37,344 bases of DNA from assembly GCA_019748065.1 (NCBI GenBank), contig JAIEQB010000024.1, positions 1 to 37,344 of the forward strand, read 5' to 3'. This DNA comes from Alphaproteobacteria bacterium (lineage in GTDB: Bacteria > Pseudomonadota > Alphaproteobacteria > UBA9655). Below the pieces are notes generated by a model. That model was not told where the DNA came from, did not search any database, and saw only the letters and a program-made list of their open reading frames with translations. Positions 24,984-34,233 of the stretch are shown in pieces; within the stretch, counting starts at the first letter, position 1, and every line of letters begins with the position of its first letter. The position numbers and the translations under genes are program-made.

Positions 24984-25045
24984 TCATCCCGAACTTGTTT
25001 TGGGATCTTCTTAATATTATCAATGAGATGCTGAAATTCTAGGCA
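24984..25045 (-). repeat. Dispersed palindromic repeat (GATCCC-AAACAAGTTCGGGAT type)
   Basis: On the minus strand the sequence reads AAGATCCCAAAACAAGTTCG and then GGATGATAG, preceded by GAATTTCAGCATCTCATTGA. Such elements recur in Rickettsiales-like genomes and translate as KKIPKQVRDD. It lies in the gap between the amino-sugar operon and cckA and probably has no coding role. Confidence 0.55.
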
Positions 25046-25068
25046 CATTTCCTCTAGGGGACAGAATC

Positions 25069-25167
25069 ATGTCTTCAGTTGTAATTGACGGGAATTCTCT
25101 CCTTATCGAAAAGAAGGAATGGCTTCCTCCCCATGACGAAAGTGAAGAAGAGATTACGCTGGAATAA
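25069..25167 (+). CDS. Possible 32-residue acidic protein
   Basis: Short frame MSSVVIDGNSLLIEKKEWLP followed by PHDESEEEITLE, with AGGGG eight bases before the ATG. It ends five bases before the convergent cckA stop. It has a coding-like start and a plausible ribosome site but no family that I recognise, and it could be chance or the remnant of a longer gene. Confidence 0.3.
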   Translation: MSSVVIDGNSLLIEKKEWLPPHDESEEEITLE

Positions 25168-25171
25168 CTGT

Positions 25172-27658
25172 CTACGACGCATTCCTCAGAGAAGAAGGCT
25201 TTTCTCCTAAAATTTCCTTGACCCGTGTGGCCAGATCGTTAAGGCTAAAAGGTTTGGCGAGGAAGCGGATGTTAGCGTTATCCTTGATGCGATCATGGAA
25301 GGTATCCTCTGTATAGCCGGAAATAAAGAGGACTTTAGGATTCACCTTAAGTTGATTAATCTCATTAATAAAAGTGGGGCCATCCATTTGGGGCATGACA
25401 ACGTCTGAAATGATCAAATCAATCTTATGCTTGTTTGTTTTAATCAGCTGCAGTGCTTCCTCACCATTGATAGCTTCAAGAACTTCATAGCCTTTGCTTC
25501 TTAAGGCGCGTGCACTAAAAAGCCTGACGGCATCTTCATCTTCGACAAGAAGAATGCTACTTGAACCTGTCAAATCAGGGGTCGTTGGTTTTTCTTCGAG
25601 AAGTTGTGGGGACTCTTCCGTTTTCTCTGCGGCGCAGTGGGGAAGGTAAATGCTGAAAGTTGTTCCTTCGCCTTCCTTTGAGTTGACGTGGATAAAGCCC
25701 CCGGTTTGTTTGACGATTCCATAGACTGTAGAAAGACCAAGTCCTGTTCCAGAGCCCACTTCTTTTGTTGAAAAGAAAGGATCATAAATACGATCAATGA
25801 TCTCAGGCTTAATGCCACTTCCTGTGTCAGAAATTTCAACCAAAACATAAGAGCCTGCGGGGATAACATCATGACCAGAACGTTTAGGTTTTTTCAACTC
25901 GCAATTCTCTGTTGTAAGAGTGATAGTTCCCGTTCCATCCATAGCATCACGGGCATTGACCACCATGTTAATAATGACTTGCTCAAATTGTCCTTGATCA
26001 ACAAGAACAAGTCCCAAATCTCGAGCGTGCTTCATATTTAGTTCTATGTTCGATCCAATAAGGCGGCGCAGCAGTGCTGAAATCTCAGCTAAGCAATCCG
26101 TAATGTCCATAATTTTAGGTTGCAAAGTTTGTTGACGAGAAAAGGCTAAAAGCTGCCGGACGAGGTTGGCTGCTCTGTTTGCATTTTGTTTGATTTGCAT
26201 AACATCAGTAAAGGATTGATCCCCTGGTGTGTAGCGGAGCAAAAGAAGATCACAAAATCCAATCATAGCGGTGAGGAGGTTATTAAAGTCATGGGCGATG
26301 CCGCCAGCGAGTTGCCCCACAGCTTGCATCTTTTGTGATTGGACTAGACGGGATTCAAAGCTCTTTTGATCTGTAATATCTTGGAGCAGAATCAAGAAAC
26401 CTTTCTCATCCTTGAGAGGTAAAGGTGCCAGATAAGCCGTAACAACGGACTCTCGGCTATCATTTAAGTAAATATCAAGGCAAGTTTCATCGGTCGTTCT
26501 TTTTAAAAAGAAATGCAAAGCGTTTTTAATCTCGTCCCGCTGAGATTCAATAATAAGATCGAGAAAAGAGGTTCCTCGAATGGAAGGTTCATCAAAGATA
26601 AATTTTTCACGAAATAGCACGTTAGAATCTTGAAGAAGACCGTTTTCATCGAGGCAAATGACAGGCAGCGGCGTCATGTTAACTACCTTTATCATATCGT
26701 CATGATTTGCAAAGGGAGCATGAATATTAAGGTGAGAGTAAGTAAAAATCTCTCCTTTTTTCGATTGAATTAATTTTTGTTCCAAATACCCACTTTTTAT
26801 ACGGGAAGAAGCTGTAAGAAAATCACATTTTCCTTGAATGTCACAGAGATGGGTGCTTCCATGGTTGCGGGATTTAACAATATATTTTGATAAAGAACTC
26901 CCAATCATTTCTTCCCGTGTGTAACCAAGCCATTTCGAAAAATTTTCATTACAAAAGAGAATCATTCCCTTTTCATTGAGAGAAAAAAGCCCATGTTCTG
27001 CATTATCTAGAAACAATGTTAAAGAATTCAGTTGAGAGTAAGTGTTACCTGATTTGAAAGTTTCTTCTGAAGTGTTGGTGCACTGCCATAAAGCATTATC
27101 TCCTAAAGGAAAAGAGTGAATAGACCAAACCTCTTCACCTCTGGCTCCTTGCAGGTGGAGAAGCTCTTGCCGTTCTTCCTTTTTTTGGAGGCCTTCAATA
27201 AGGCGATCTAAAGTGGCTATTTGCTCAGGTTGAGCCAAAACTTTTTTTAAATAAGGGATGCTTTCTGCCCACCAGCAAGCCTTTGTCGCCTTTTTGTTTC
27301 CAAAACCAAAGTGTAGTTCAGGAGTCAAGATGAGAAGTGGAGAGTCAATATTATCATATCCCTTTGATTTTATATGATCTATGCGTGCTTTAACTTTTAA
27401 TTGTTGAAGCTTAAACAACAGGACAATAACCATGGCACAGGTGCTTACTATTAAGATGAGGGTTGAATAGAAAAAGAGAGGTTGACTGGACGAAATAAGC
27501 ATAATAGCGCCAAGAAGGAGGATCAATATTACATTAATAACAGAGACAAACCCAACCTGTTCCACTCTCTTAAAAGAGGAAGTGAAGACATGAGCTGATT
27601 CTATAAAAAGGTAAAGCCAATCCCTTAATATTTTTTTCATGTCTGTAATATAAACCAT
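25172..27658 (-). CDS. cckA: CckA-like hybrid histidine kinase
   Basis: Membrane hybrid kinase of 828 residues. Two transmembrane helices (about residues 35-85) are followed by two PAS domains (about 210-300 and 320-430). The HisKA domain with phospho-His456 lies in [18 protein letters not shown]. HATPase has the N box around Asn564-Asn568 and DTGSG at 611-615. A C-terminal receiver has the acidic pair Glu706-Asp707, phospho-Asp752 and Lys802. This HDFNNLL kinase plus receiver layout is CckA, which feeds phosphate through ChpT to CtrA and CpdR. The N-terminal region differs in length between species. The initiation site may be the MKK at residue 7. The RcdA-like gene in the window belongs to the same circuit. 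Confidence 0.85.
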   Translation of the reverse strand: MVYITDMKKILRDWLYLFIESAHVFTSSFKRVEQVGFVSVINVILILLLGAIMLISSSQPLFFYSTLILIVSTCAMVIVLLFKLQQLKVKARIDHIKSKGYDNIDSPLLILTPELHFGFGNKKATKACWWAESIPYLKKVLAQPEQIATLDRLIEGLQKKEERQELLHLQGARGEEVWSIHSFPLGDNALWQCTNTSEETFKSGNTYSQLNSLTLFLDNAEHGLFSLNEKGMILFCNENFSKWLGYTREEMIGSSLSKYIVKSRNHGSTHLCDIQGKCDFLTASSRIKSGYLEQKLIQSKKGEIFTYSHLNIHAPFANHDDMIKVVNMTPLPVICLDENGLLQDSNVLFREKFIFDEPSIRGTSFLDLIIESQRDEIKNALHFFLKRTTDETCLDIYLNDSRESVVTAYLAPLPLKDEKGFLILLQDITDQKSFESRLVQSQKMQAVGQLAGGIAHDFNNLLTAMIGFCDLLLLRYTPGDQSFTDVMQIKQNANRAANLVRQLLAFSRQQTLQPKIMDITDCLAEISALLRRLIGSNIELNMKHARDLGLVLVDQGQFEQVIINMVVNARDAMDGTGTITLTTENCELKKPKRSGHDVIPAGSYVLVEISDTGSGIKPEIIDRIYDPFFSTKEVGSGTGLGLSTVYGIVKQTGGFIHVNSKEGEGTTFSIYLPHCAAEKTEESPQLLEEKPTTPDLTGSSSILLVEDEDAVRLFSARALRSKGYEVLEAINGEEALQLIKTNKHKIDLIISDVVMPQMDGPTFINEINQLKVNPKVLFISGYTEDTFHDRIKDNANIRFLAKPFSLNDLATRVKEILGEKPSSLRNAS

Positions 27659-27677
27659 TTTCTAAAAACTATCAAAC

Positions 27678-27704
27678 ACTGTTAAGAGGATACTGTTAAG
27701 AGGA
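27678..27704. repeat. Direct repeat ACTGTTAAGAGGA x2 upstream of cckA and the secretin gene
   Basis: Two identical 13-bp copies, 27678-27690 and 27692-27704, period 14, lie in the 170-bp gap between divergent cckA and the secretin gene. It may be a regulator binding site or a local duplication. The TTAA cores are 10 bases apart, not the 7 of CtrA sites. Confidence 0.6.
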
Positions 27705-27828
27705 AAATAGATAGGTTGCAGGAGTTTCTATATGTCTTGAACAAAAGTTAATTTCATAAAGATACATTTACATTTCCTTAAAAAAAATTAAACTCGCTTT
27801 TAATAAAATTTAAAGAAATGAGGACTCG

Positions 27829-29880
27829 GTGGCTTTCAACAAAAATATATTCGCGGCGTTTCTCGCGGGTAGCGTAGTTCTTACGGGATGCGAAACAACA
27901 ACGCCTCCTAGTTCATTAAAATTTAAAACCCCCATGTCTTCCCTTAAGGCTAACAAAAAGATCTCCCCGTCTGTAGCTCACGTCATAGGGCTCTTAGAAC
28001 AAGAAAAATATCATGAGGCTTCCCAATTTATAAATCAGGCTTTGCAAGGAGAGCCCAAGAGTGTTGCGCTCCATCTTTTAAATGCTATGACTTATGAAAA
28101 ACTGGGTGAATTGGGAGATGCCACAGGAAGTGAGCTTGCTTCTGTAGGCTATACAAATGCCGTTAATCTCGATCCCTCGAACTTTTTTGCAGTTACCCAA
28201 CTTGGAAAGTTGAAATATGGACAGCAAGTGTATCCTGAGGCTCAAGAACATTATGCCAATGCGCTCTTAATCAAACCAAATGATGCGGACTTATGGCATG
28301 AATTTGCGGCAGCATCTTATTATGCCTATGACATTCGCTCTGCTCTAAAAGGCATTGAGAAGGCTGCTCAATTAAAGCCTGGTGATCCCCTTATTCACCG
28401 TTCAGCGACGATGATCTATGCTGCCCTTGGAGATTTCAATGCAGCGAAAACCCACTTTGAAGCCTTTAAAGCAAAGGCGGGCGATGATCCTGCTGTGACG
28501 CAAGTTTCTGGTCGTTTTGAGGATTGGAAAAACCTCTATAATAGCGGAAGAATACAATTGGCGTCTGCGACTACTGATAAGGGAGCTGCTTCAGCCCCCA
28601 CAAGCGCAAAATCCACGCAGGGTCAAAATATTAGTCAAGATTTTGCTGCTGAGGGAAATTCTCCAAATGTCGGTCAAATTCCGCAATTGACAATTGGCTC
28701 TCAAGCTCCAGGTGCTGCACCATCAACGGGAGCAGGGGCAGGAACACAAGCAGCAGGAGATGGAAGATCTGCCGAAGTTCAGCAAAAACAACAGGTCATT
28801 GTGGATTGTTATCTTTTACGTATTGCGGAATCAGCAACGACGACAAAGGGACATAATATTCTTGAGAATTTAGCTGTTACCTTAACTCCTGGAAGCTTTG
28901 CAACCTTTAAAGGACGGATGTCTGGGTCGGGTGTAGATAGTCTTAAAAAGGCATCGCCCGCGAATAACATTTCCTATCAAGAACTTTCAGCCTTTAAGCC
29001 GAATCAACCTCCTGGATCAGGATCAACGACATCAGGGGTGCTTTCCAACTGGACGCCTGACGTTGCAATGGCTAACTTTAATAATGTAGGCTCAATGTCA
29101 GCACGTGTTTTTGCTGCGGGCCTTACTTGGGCGGGCCTTACCTATAGCTTGAATATCGCCAATGCCGTTGACAATCGTACGGAGGTTGTTAGCCGGCCTT
29201 CTCTACTTACTTTCTTGAACCAACCTGTAACCTTTTTCTCTGGAACTGAGCTCGTTAACGGGTTTACAGGGCAATATGAAGGAACCCTTGTTGCTTATCC
29301 TGTGGGCATTACGGTTGAGGTTACGCCAGAGGCGCTTGTCGATGATTTGCTGACCCTAACAGTTGGTATTGAAGGAAGCCTTTTAACCACACCAGAGGCC
29401 AATCTTTCAACGGGAGTGCGGGTTGATAAATCACGGGTTAATACTTATGTAAAAATCCGTTTAGGAGAAACCCTCATGTTAGGAGGACTGTATGAACGTA
29501 CCGAGGTTTACTCTAAAGCTGGCTTCCCAGGTCTTCAAGATGTTCCTGTGGTACAGTACTTTTTCTCTCAAGAACAAACAGCAAGTGATCGCAGGTCAAT
29601 CGTCTTTATGTTGACTCCCCGTTCATCTGACGCGGTCAAATCAGCGATTAATCGTGCGATGACGCGCCAAGATTATCGTCCGAATCTGGAAGAGCTTGCA
29701 AGTCGGACGCCCAATTGGTTTGCGACGAGTCCCAACTTACTCACGTCTTTCCGTTACCTTGCTAAAGATCCCATAATTTATTATGAATTTAGAACAGGCG
29801 ACGTTCTTCCACCCAGCTGGGGATGGGAGCCTCCTCTCAAAGAAAAGCTCGCTTTGTTGGAAGGCTTTTTATATTACTAA
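27829..29880 (+). CDS. TPR-containing secretin lipoprotein (GspD/PilQ-like)
   Basis: Outer-membrane secretin of 683 residues starting at GTG with GAGG upstream. The lipobox VLTGC places the acyl anchor on Cys21. Residues about 45-235 are TPR-like repeats, and a low-complexity Gly/Ala/Gln linker follows (about 240-320). The secretin core (about 430-610) has VVSRPSLLTFLNQPVTFFSG, then VPVGITVEVTPEAL-like strands and the end signature PVVQYFFSQEQ, with SIVFMLTPR. The lipoprotein signal and fused TPR combine a secretin with its pilotin-like helper. No other pilus or type II genes lie next to it, so its machine is unknown. It is divergently arranged with cckA. Confidence 0.8.
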   Translation: MAFNKNIFAAFLAGSVVLTGCETTTPPSSLKFKTPMSSLKANKKISPSVAHVIGLLEQEKYHEASQFINQALQGEPKSVALHLLNAMTYEKLGELGDATGSELASVGYTNAVNLDPSNFFAVTQLGKLKYGQQVYPEAQEHYANALLIKPNDADLWHEFAAASYYAYDIRSALKGIEKAAQLKPGDPLIHRSATMIYAALGDFNAAKTHFEAFKAKAGDDPAVTQVSGRFEDWKNLYNSGRIQLASATTDKGAASAPTSAKSTQGQNISQDFAAEGNSPNVGQIPQLTIGSQAPGAAPSTGAGAGTQAAGDGRSAEVQQKQQVIVDCYLLRIAESATTTKGHNILENLAVTLTPGSFATFKGRMSGSGVDSLKKASPANNISYQELSAFKPNQPPGSGSTTSGVLSNWTPDVAMANFNNVGSMSARVFAAGLTWAGLTYSLNIANAVDNRTEVVSRPSLLTFLNQPVTFFSGTELVNGFTGQYEGTLVAYPVGITVEVTPEALVDDLLTLTVGIEGSLLTTPEANLSTGVRVDKSRVNTYVKIRLGETLMLGGLYERTEVYSKAGFPGLQDVPVVQYFFSQEQTASDRRSIVFMLTPRSSDAVKSAINRAMTRQDYRPNLEELASRTPNWFATSPNLLTSFRYLAKDPIIYYEFRTGDVLPPSWGWEPPLKEKLALLEGFLYY

Positions 29881-30035
29881 ATCACCGTTGGCAGAGTGAG
29901 GGGTGCTAAAAAATTGCTGAGAAGTGACTGGCTAATTTACAAAATTGAGCTTTGCCTATTTCTCAGCTTGATATATATTTTAAAGTTAGGTCACTCTTAA
30001 AATTTTTCTTTTATTTCTTTACCAGTAATAAAGCC

Positions 30036-30353
30036 TTATCTGCCTTTGCCAGCAGCAGGAGCAGGAGTAGCAGCGGCAGCAGCAGCAGCGGCAGCAGCGT
30101 CATCAGTAATAATTTCAGGGCCGCTGTTTCTTTCAGCATCAAGGCCTTTTTTGTATCTAAAGTCTTTTCTTTCATAATGAGAGCCTTTTTCGCGGCCAAC
30201 TTCTTTTCTTTCATAATGATCAGGAGTTTTATAATAATCAGAATCTCCACGATGTCCATGATGGTCCTCTCCCCGTGCAAAAACATCTGTTTGAGTAGTT
30301 AATAAAGCTGCTAAAATAAAGTTAGAAAATAAAATTGATTTACTAATTTTCAT
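30036..30353 (-). CDS. Small secreted His/Tyr-rich protein with poly-Ala tail
   Basis: Predicted exported protein of 105 residues. The signal peptide ends at VFARG or just before. The mature part has GEDHHGHRGD, three near-repeats of HYERK (DHYERKEV, SHYERKDF, FRYKKG), then an uninterrupted ten-Ala run and PAPAAGKGR. AAGGAG lies eight bases before the ATG. The Ala run is encoded by mixed GCN codons, so it is not a simple unstable repeat. The function is unknown; the charged His/Tyr repeats may bind metals or wall polymers. The 52-residue protein at 37038 has a loosely similar layout. Confidence 0.55.
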   Translation of the reverse strand: MKISKSILFSNFILAALLTTQTDVFARGEDHHGHRGDSDYYKTPDHYERKEVGREKGSHYERKDFRYKKGLDAERNSGPEIITDDAAAAAAAAAATPAPAAGKGR

Positions 30354-30538
30354 CTTTTTGTCTCCTTTTTATAGATTGCAAAATTTAGCATGTCTTTTAC
30401 ATGCATATTGCACATTAGCTAAGTTTAGTTAAGATAACATTAATTTTAGATAGTATAAGTATAAAAAAATGATCTAAGAAAAATTCGGGCTTTACTCTTC
30501 CTAAGAAAAGCTTATTTTTTGGAAGGCTTTTTATCCAA

Positions 30539-31078
30539 CTAAAGTCCCTGCCGTCCTGTCATAAGAGAGGTAAGTTTTGAATCCTTGAGTTTGCTTCCAC
30601 GGGAAGAACCAAATTCAAAGGTATAGGCATCCTTAAGGCAAGATCCAAAAATTCCTGCAATGGTTGAGATAATTCCCACGGCTTCCCCTGGAAGAGTTAA
30701 GCGATACAGAGTAATGGTGATAAGACAAGCTACAAGGCCAAGGGCTGCGGAAATCACCATGATGTCGGCACGCAGGTTACTGCGCCCTGCTTGGGCAAGG
30801 GCAATATCACGCAGTCGTGCGCTGTCACGGTCTTTATATTCTGCCATTTCCAGATCATGATCTAATTTTAAAATGGCCTCTTGAAAATCAATCAATAGCT
30901 TAGGATTTGCTTTTAAAGCGTTGAGAAGTGACACTGGATCTTTTTCACCGGTGATAGAATGGGCCAAGTTGACAATTTTGCGGGCTGTTTCTTCACTTTC
31001 GTTGCCACCCAGCCAGCGCGCCATAAGAGGGACGATCTCTGTTAAAGATTGAGCAACGGCTAATAAGGGAAAACTCAT
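30539..31078 (-). CDS. GTA-type three-TM holin-like protein
   Basis: Protein of 179 residues with an N-terminal amphipathic region, a coiled charged middle (EMAEYKDRDSARLRDIA) and two hydrophobic helices (about 106-150). The LKDAYTFEFGSSRGSK tail and GEAVGIISTIAGIFG segment resemble the holin family of gene transfer agents (PF11351, GTA_holin_3TM). Its job would be to permeabilise the inner membrane for the hydrolase upstream. AAGGAGG precedes the ATG. It is the last gene of the first phage-like block. Confidence 0.65.
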   Translation of the reverse strand: MSFPLLAVAQSLTEIVPLMARWLGGNESEETARKIVNLAHSITGEKDPVSLLNALKANPKLLIDFQEAILKLDHDLEMAEYKDRDSARLRDIALAQAGRSNLRADIMVISAALGLVACLITITLYRLTLPGEAVGIISTIAGIFGSCLKDAYTFEFGSSRGSKLKDSKLTSLMTGRQGL

Positions 31079-31087
31079 AAAACCTCC

Positions 31088-31501
31088 TTAATCTAATCTG
31101 TAGAAAATATGGTGGCCAAGGTGCAGTTTGATTTTTCCTGTGCGTGCCCAATAAGGACGGCACGATTTGGAATGGTAATGATCGCTATCTCGTGTAAGAT
31201 CCGGCCATCTTCCTGTAGTCACGTTTTCAACTATAGTTTTGCAGACGTAGAAGATTTGATTCCTCTCCAAGGTCTCTTCGAAAAGGAAAGGGCGGTTGGG
31301 GTCGTTCGCATTCCAACAGGAAAATTGCCGCGGCTTCAAACAAATATCCGTGATGGTTTTGCCGTATTTTCCCCCTCTGTTCAAACGATTCATAATCACA
31401 TTAGCAATGGCAATCAAAGAGGCAGGACCTTCTTTGGGGTATTCTCCGCGAGCCTCTCCATAAAGGGTGCGGGCAAAAATATCTAAATCATTATGGGTCA
31501 T
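31088..31501 (-). CDS. SleB-type cell-wall hydrolase (phage-like endolysin)
   Basis: Hydrolase_2/SleB-domain protein of 137 residues. DIFARTLYGEARGE begins the domain with the catalytic Glu, and ANVIMNRLNRGGKYGKTITDICLKPRQFSCWN plus HYHSKSCRPYWA are diagnostic. There is no signal peptide, as in phage endolysins, so release depends on a holin. A strong AAGGAG lies upstream. It sits ten bases before the holin-like gene, forming a lysis pair. Confidence 0.88.
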   Translation of the reverse strand: MTHNDLDIFARTLYGEARGEYPKEGPASLIAIANVIMNRLNRGGKYGKTITDICLKPRQFSCWNANDPNRPFLFEETLERNQIFYVCKTIVENVTTGRWPDLTRDSDHYHSKSCRPYWARTGKIKLHLGHHIFYRLD

Positions 31502-31515
31502 AAGATGTCTCCTTT

Positions 31516-32376
31516 TTAGTTAGGTTTAAAATAAACGTTGATAAAAGTGGGATGGCCACTTAAAGGGGCAGAGCGAAAGGATTTGAAAAGTATTGTTTTT
31601 TCCTCAATTCCCAGGGAAATGTAGGCATATCCTGCTGCGAGTGCTCCGCTCAGGGAGAGATATTCCTCCTCTCGCAGGGAAGGTGTAAAAATGCGATTCT
31701 CACCTCCTATCGGCGGGGGAGAGCCCTCTTCTTGAAGTTGTTCTGTGCTTGTCAGGCGAATACGTGTGAGGTTGTGAGTTGATGTGAGAGAGTAATAAAT
31801 TTGCTGGATATGCTCAAAGGGAATTCCTTTCTTATAATAGCCTCCATAACCACGTAAAACTTGTTTATTCAGGGCGCTAGGAGGAGTTATTAAATGGGCA
31901 CCGTCTTCAAGGGTGAGGTGATGCTCTTTATAGTTTTCGACTTCAATCCTAAAAGGTTTCAGATAAAGGGGAGAACTCATCTTGATTTTTCCAAAGAAGA
32001 GATCATCCTCTTGAAAAGAGAGACTTTCCCCATCAGAAATACTCATCCCAATTCCTGTGTACTCCAAAGCAATTCCTTGCCATTGAGATGTGCGGATTTC
32101 CCTGTCATAACCATAAGCAACGATACTTTCATCATAAAGGAGGGCGCTTTCTAAAACCTCATTTTCCGAGGTGATCTGTACGCTAATATCAGAAGGTGGC
32201 CGCGCAATGGGATATATCTGACAACGTAGAATGAGAACTTCAGGAATTATCTGAGACTCTTTGAGTAATTGTCCCTCGCTAGGATGAAAGATCTCGAGAA
32301 CTCCTTCCTCTTCATTTAAGGCGATAGAAGGAGTTTCATATCCCTCAGAAAGGGGCATGGGCGGAAGTATGAGCAT
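31516..32376 (-). CDS. Hypothetical phage-like structural protein
   Basis: Protein of 286 residues, beta-rich and without signal or motif that I recognise. GAGG is positioned before the ATG, two bases after the stop of the hub-like gene, and it is followed by the SleB gene. The position between a hub-like gene and lysis genes suggests a tail-tip or baseplate component. Function is inferred from context only. Confidence 0.5.
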   Translation of the reverse strand: MLILPPMPLSEGYETPSIALNEEEGVLEIFHPSEGQLLKESQIIPEVLILRCQIYPIARPPSDISVQITSENEVLESALLYDESIVAYGYDREIRTSQWQGIALEYTGIGMSISDGESLSFQEDDLFFGKIKMSSPLYLKPFRIEVENYKEHHLTLEDGAHLITPPSALNKQVLRGYGGYYKKGIPFEHIQQIYYSLTSTHNLTRIRLTSTEQLQEEGSPPPIGGENRIFTPSLREEEYLSLSGALAAGYAYISLGIEEKTILFKSFRSAPLSGHPTFINVYFKPN

Positions 32377-32378
32377 AG

Positions 32379-34142
32379 CTATATACCTCTATTTGACGTG
32401 AAATCTACTTGTTTGGGGGCGCTCCACGGGAGCATTGTGAAAGAAATCATCTGCTCTAAGCAGTGCTTTGTTCTTAAGTCCCTAAAAAATAAACGCAGCC
32501 GTGTAGCTTTTTTCTCTAGAGCTTCTTGAAGAGCTTTTGGGGTTTCATAGTGCCTATTTTGAAGGCTCTCTTCTTGGTCCTCGGGACCATTCATGAGTTG
32601 AATTCTCCGCAAGAGAGGTCCTTTTTCTCGTGTAGGTATCTCAAAGGTTTCGTCTGCAAAATACCGCAGACCTGTGGGAGATTGTCTTGTGCGACTCTCA
32701 GAGGCTTGAGGTAAAATAGAGTTTTCTCCAATGGCGCATAGAAGAGTAATACGCACAAATCTCTCTCCCGTCTCTCCGTGAGCAATGAAAGTCCATTTTG
32801 TAACCTTTCCTTTGATTCTTTCTCCTGGCAGGCGAGAATCCGCTAGGGTAAGGCTCATATTTGTTGTAATGTCTTTTAAAGCTTCCCATGGCCCTTCAAA
32901 AGTCACTTCAAGTGCGCGGGCGCTTTTAGCAAGCTCAACTTTAGCGCGCTCCATGGCATGTTCTGCTGCTGCCTGTCCGCGTTCTGTCAGAAAAAAGCTG
33001 CTGCGCTCTGGACTTTCCAAGGGGGCGGCAAAGGTTCTTAAAAATCGCCAATGCTCACTATCCTTATTAAAACGCATAGAAGAAAAGTGATCCACAACGC
33101 ATTCGTAAATGAGATCCTTAACAATAACTTTTGCATCGATATGATAGTAAGATTCATGTCTCCACGGATAAGCATTGGGATCAGGGTAAATATTATGTAA
33201 TGTAAACTCTAAGGTCTTGTGTCTCCCGGGACCAGGAGAAAGGGTTTGAACAGAGTGGGGGAGAGTAAAAGTTAAGGTTTCCCTACGACGCTGCTGATAA
33301 GTCCAGCCTACCCATAGGATAGGTTTAAACCAAAAACGTTCAAGACGATAAGATATTCGAGTTTCTTCATCTTCCCCAATTGTAATGGCGCGTGAAAAGC
33401 GGGGTAAAAAAGGTAACTTTGGGTAATAAGGCTTCAAATCACTTTTGATAACCCACACACCTGATTTCCCAAGGCGCCTACCTGGCTCAGGCCACTTCTG
33501 TATAAGGGAATTTTTCGTGTACGTGCTGATGCGTGAGTGAGGAAAAGCCTTACGAAGGGAGGAGGCTAAATTAGATACACCACGCTCTTGTTGAATCCAA
33601 TTCACATGGACTTTGACGGTGCAGGCCTCCAGAGGTTGCCTTTTAACTTTTACAAGCAAACTATCTTCAAAAATGTTGTCTTCTAGATCAAGAGTCTCTG
33701 AGCCTTCAAACCAATCAGACCAAGAGAGACAGCCTGTTTTTCGATCGCAGTAGAGTGAAGCTGTACGCACTTCCTGGATTTCTTGAAAATCATTTTGCTT
33801 GTCTGGATTGATCCAAAGGGGATCCCAATAGGGCGCTGTGCGACTTTCCCGCTGGAGATTTTCAAGGCTTTCCATAAAATTGCATAGTTTTGAAATGAGT
33901 TTAATGCGTGCAAAATCGCCTTCAATTTTTGAAGGAGCGCCCATAAGAAGGCCTTTAAAATGAATATTTCCAAGGCTGTCTTGAATGACTCCTTCCGTTT
34001 CTGAAGTGGGAAGTGGCTCTCCAGCCTTGATCAAAAGAGTTGCCGTAGGGAAATGGTTTTCTTCTTCACAGATTTCAAGATCAAATATTGCAATTTTATT
34101 GTATTGCTTTGAAATATGATGAAAATTAAGTATTATATTCAT
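32379..34142 (-). CDS. Large phage/GTA-like tail protein, possible hub
   Basis: Protein of 587 residues. The N-terminus has the strand pattern of a phage tail hub domain: IAIFDLEICEEENHFPTATL and then GVIQDSLGNIHFKGLLMG, like the first barrel of gp27/gpD-type hubs. The middle is aromatic- and Arg-rich, and the C-terminus ends in a helical LEKKATRLRLFFRDL segment. No enzymatic motif is visible. It heads the left phage block, whose genes abut one another, and its initiation region is weak. Assignment as a hub is tentative; a distal tail protein is an alternative. Confidence 0.45.
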   Translation of the reverse strand: MNIILNFHHISKQYNKIAIFDLEICEEENHFPTATLLIKAGEPLPTSETEGVIQDSLGNIHFKGLLMGAPSKIEGDFARIKLISKLCNFMESLENLQRESRTAPYWDPLWINPDKQNDFQEIQEVRTASLYCDRKTGCLSWSDWFEGSETLDLEDNIFEDSLLVKVKRQPLEACTVKVHVNWIQQERGVSNLASSLRKAFPHSRISTYTKNSLIQKWPEPGRRLGKSGVWVIKSDLKPYYPKLPFLPRFSRAITIGEDEETRISYRLERFWFKPILWVGWTYQQRRRETLTFTLPHSVQTLSPGPGRHKTLEFTLHNIYPDPNAYPWRHESYYHIDAKVIVKDLIYECVVDHFSSMRFNKDSEHWRFLRTFAAPLESPERSSFFLTERGQAAAEHAMERAKVELAKSARALEVTFEGPWEALKDITTNMSLTLADSRLPGERIKGKVTKWTFIAHGETGERFVRITLLCAIGENSILPQASESRTRQSPTGLRYFADETFEIPTREKGPLLRRIQLMNGPEDQEESLQNRHYETPKALQEALEKKATRLRLFFRDLRTKHCLEQMISFTMLPWSAPKQVDFTSNRGI

Positions 34143-34233
34143 ATTTCTATTCGCTATGTTTAAAAGAGTTGACGAATGGATAAAGTCTGATTAAATGTAG
34201 GATTCCAATTTAGTAACGAATGGGAATTTTAAA

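Larger units (their letters stand above)
24779..25171. other. Gene-poor stretch with a repeat and one small ORF
   Basis: It contains an imperfect hairpin ATCCCGAACTTG-TTTTGGGAT (24986-25006), which on the other strand gives the KIPKQVRDD-type translated repeat known from intracellular alphaproteobacteria, and a possible 32-residue ORF at 25069-25167. A 70-codon minus frame through the repeat is not a convincing gene. Confidence 0.6.

Noticed and set aside
24836-25048. 70-codon minus-strand frame
   Set aside because: It runs through a dispersed repeat (KIPKQVRDD pattern) and has no coding signature or ribosome site.
27678-27791. CtrA binding sites upstream of cckA or the secretin gene
   Set aside because: TTAA pairs are separated by 10 (27682/27696) and 6 (27778/27788) bases, not the 7 that CtrA sites need.
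29916-29967. GCTGAGAA / TTCTCAGC pair after the secretin gene as a terminator
   Set aside because: An eight-base stem with a 36-base loop and no T tract is too weak to call.
30011-30286. 91-codon minus frame rich in Leu
   Set aside because: It is the alternate frame of the poly-Ala protein at 30036-30353, which has a good signal peptide and ribosome site.
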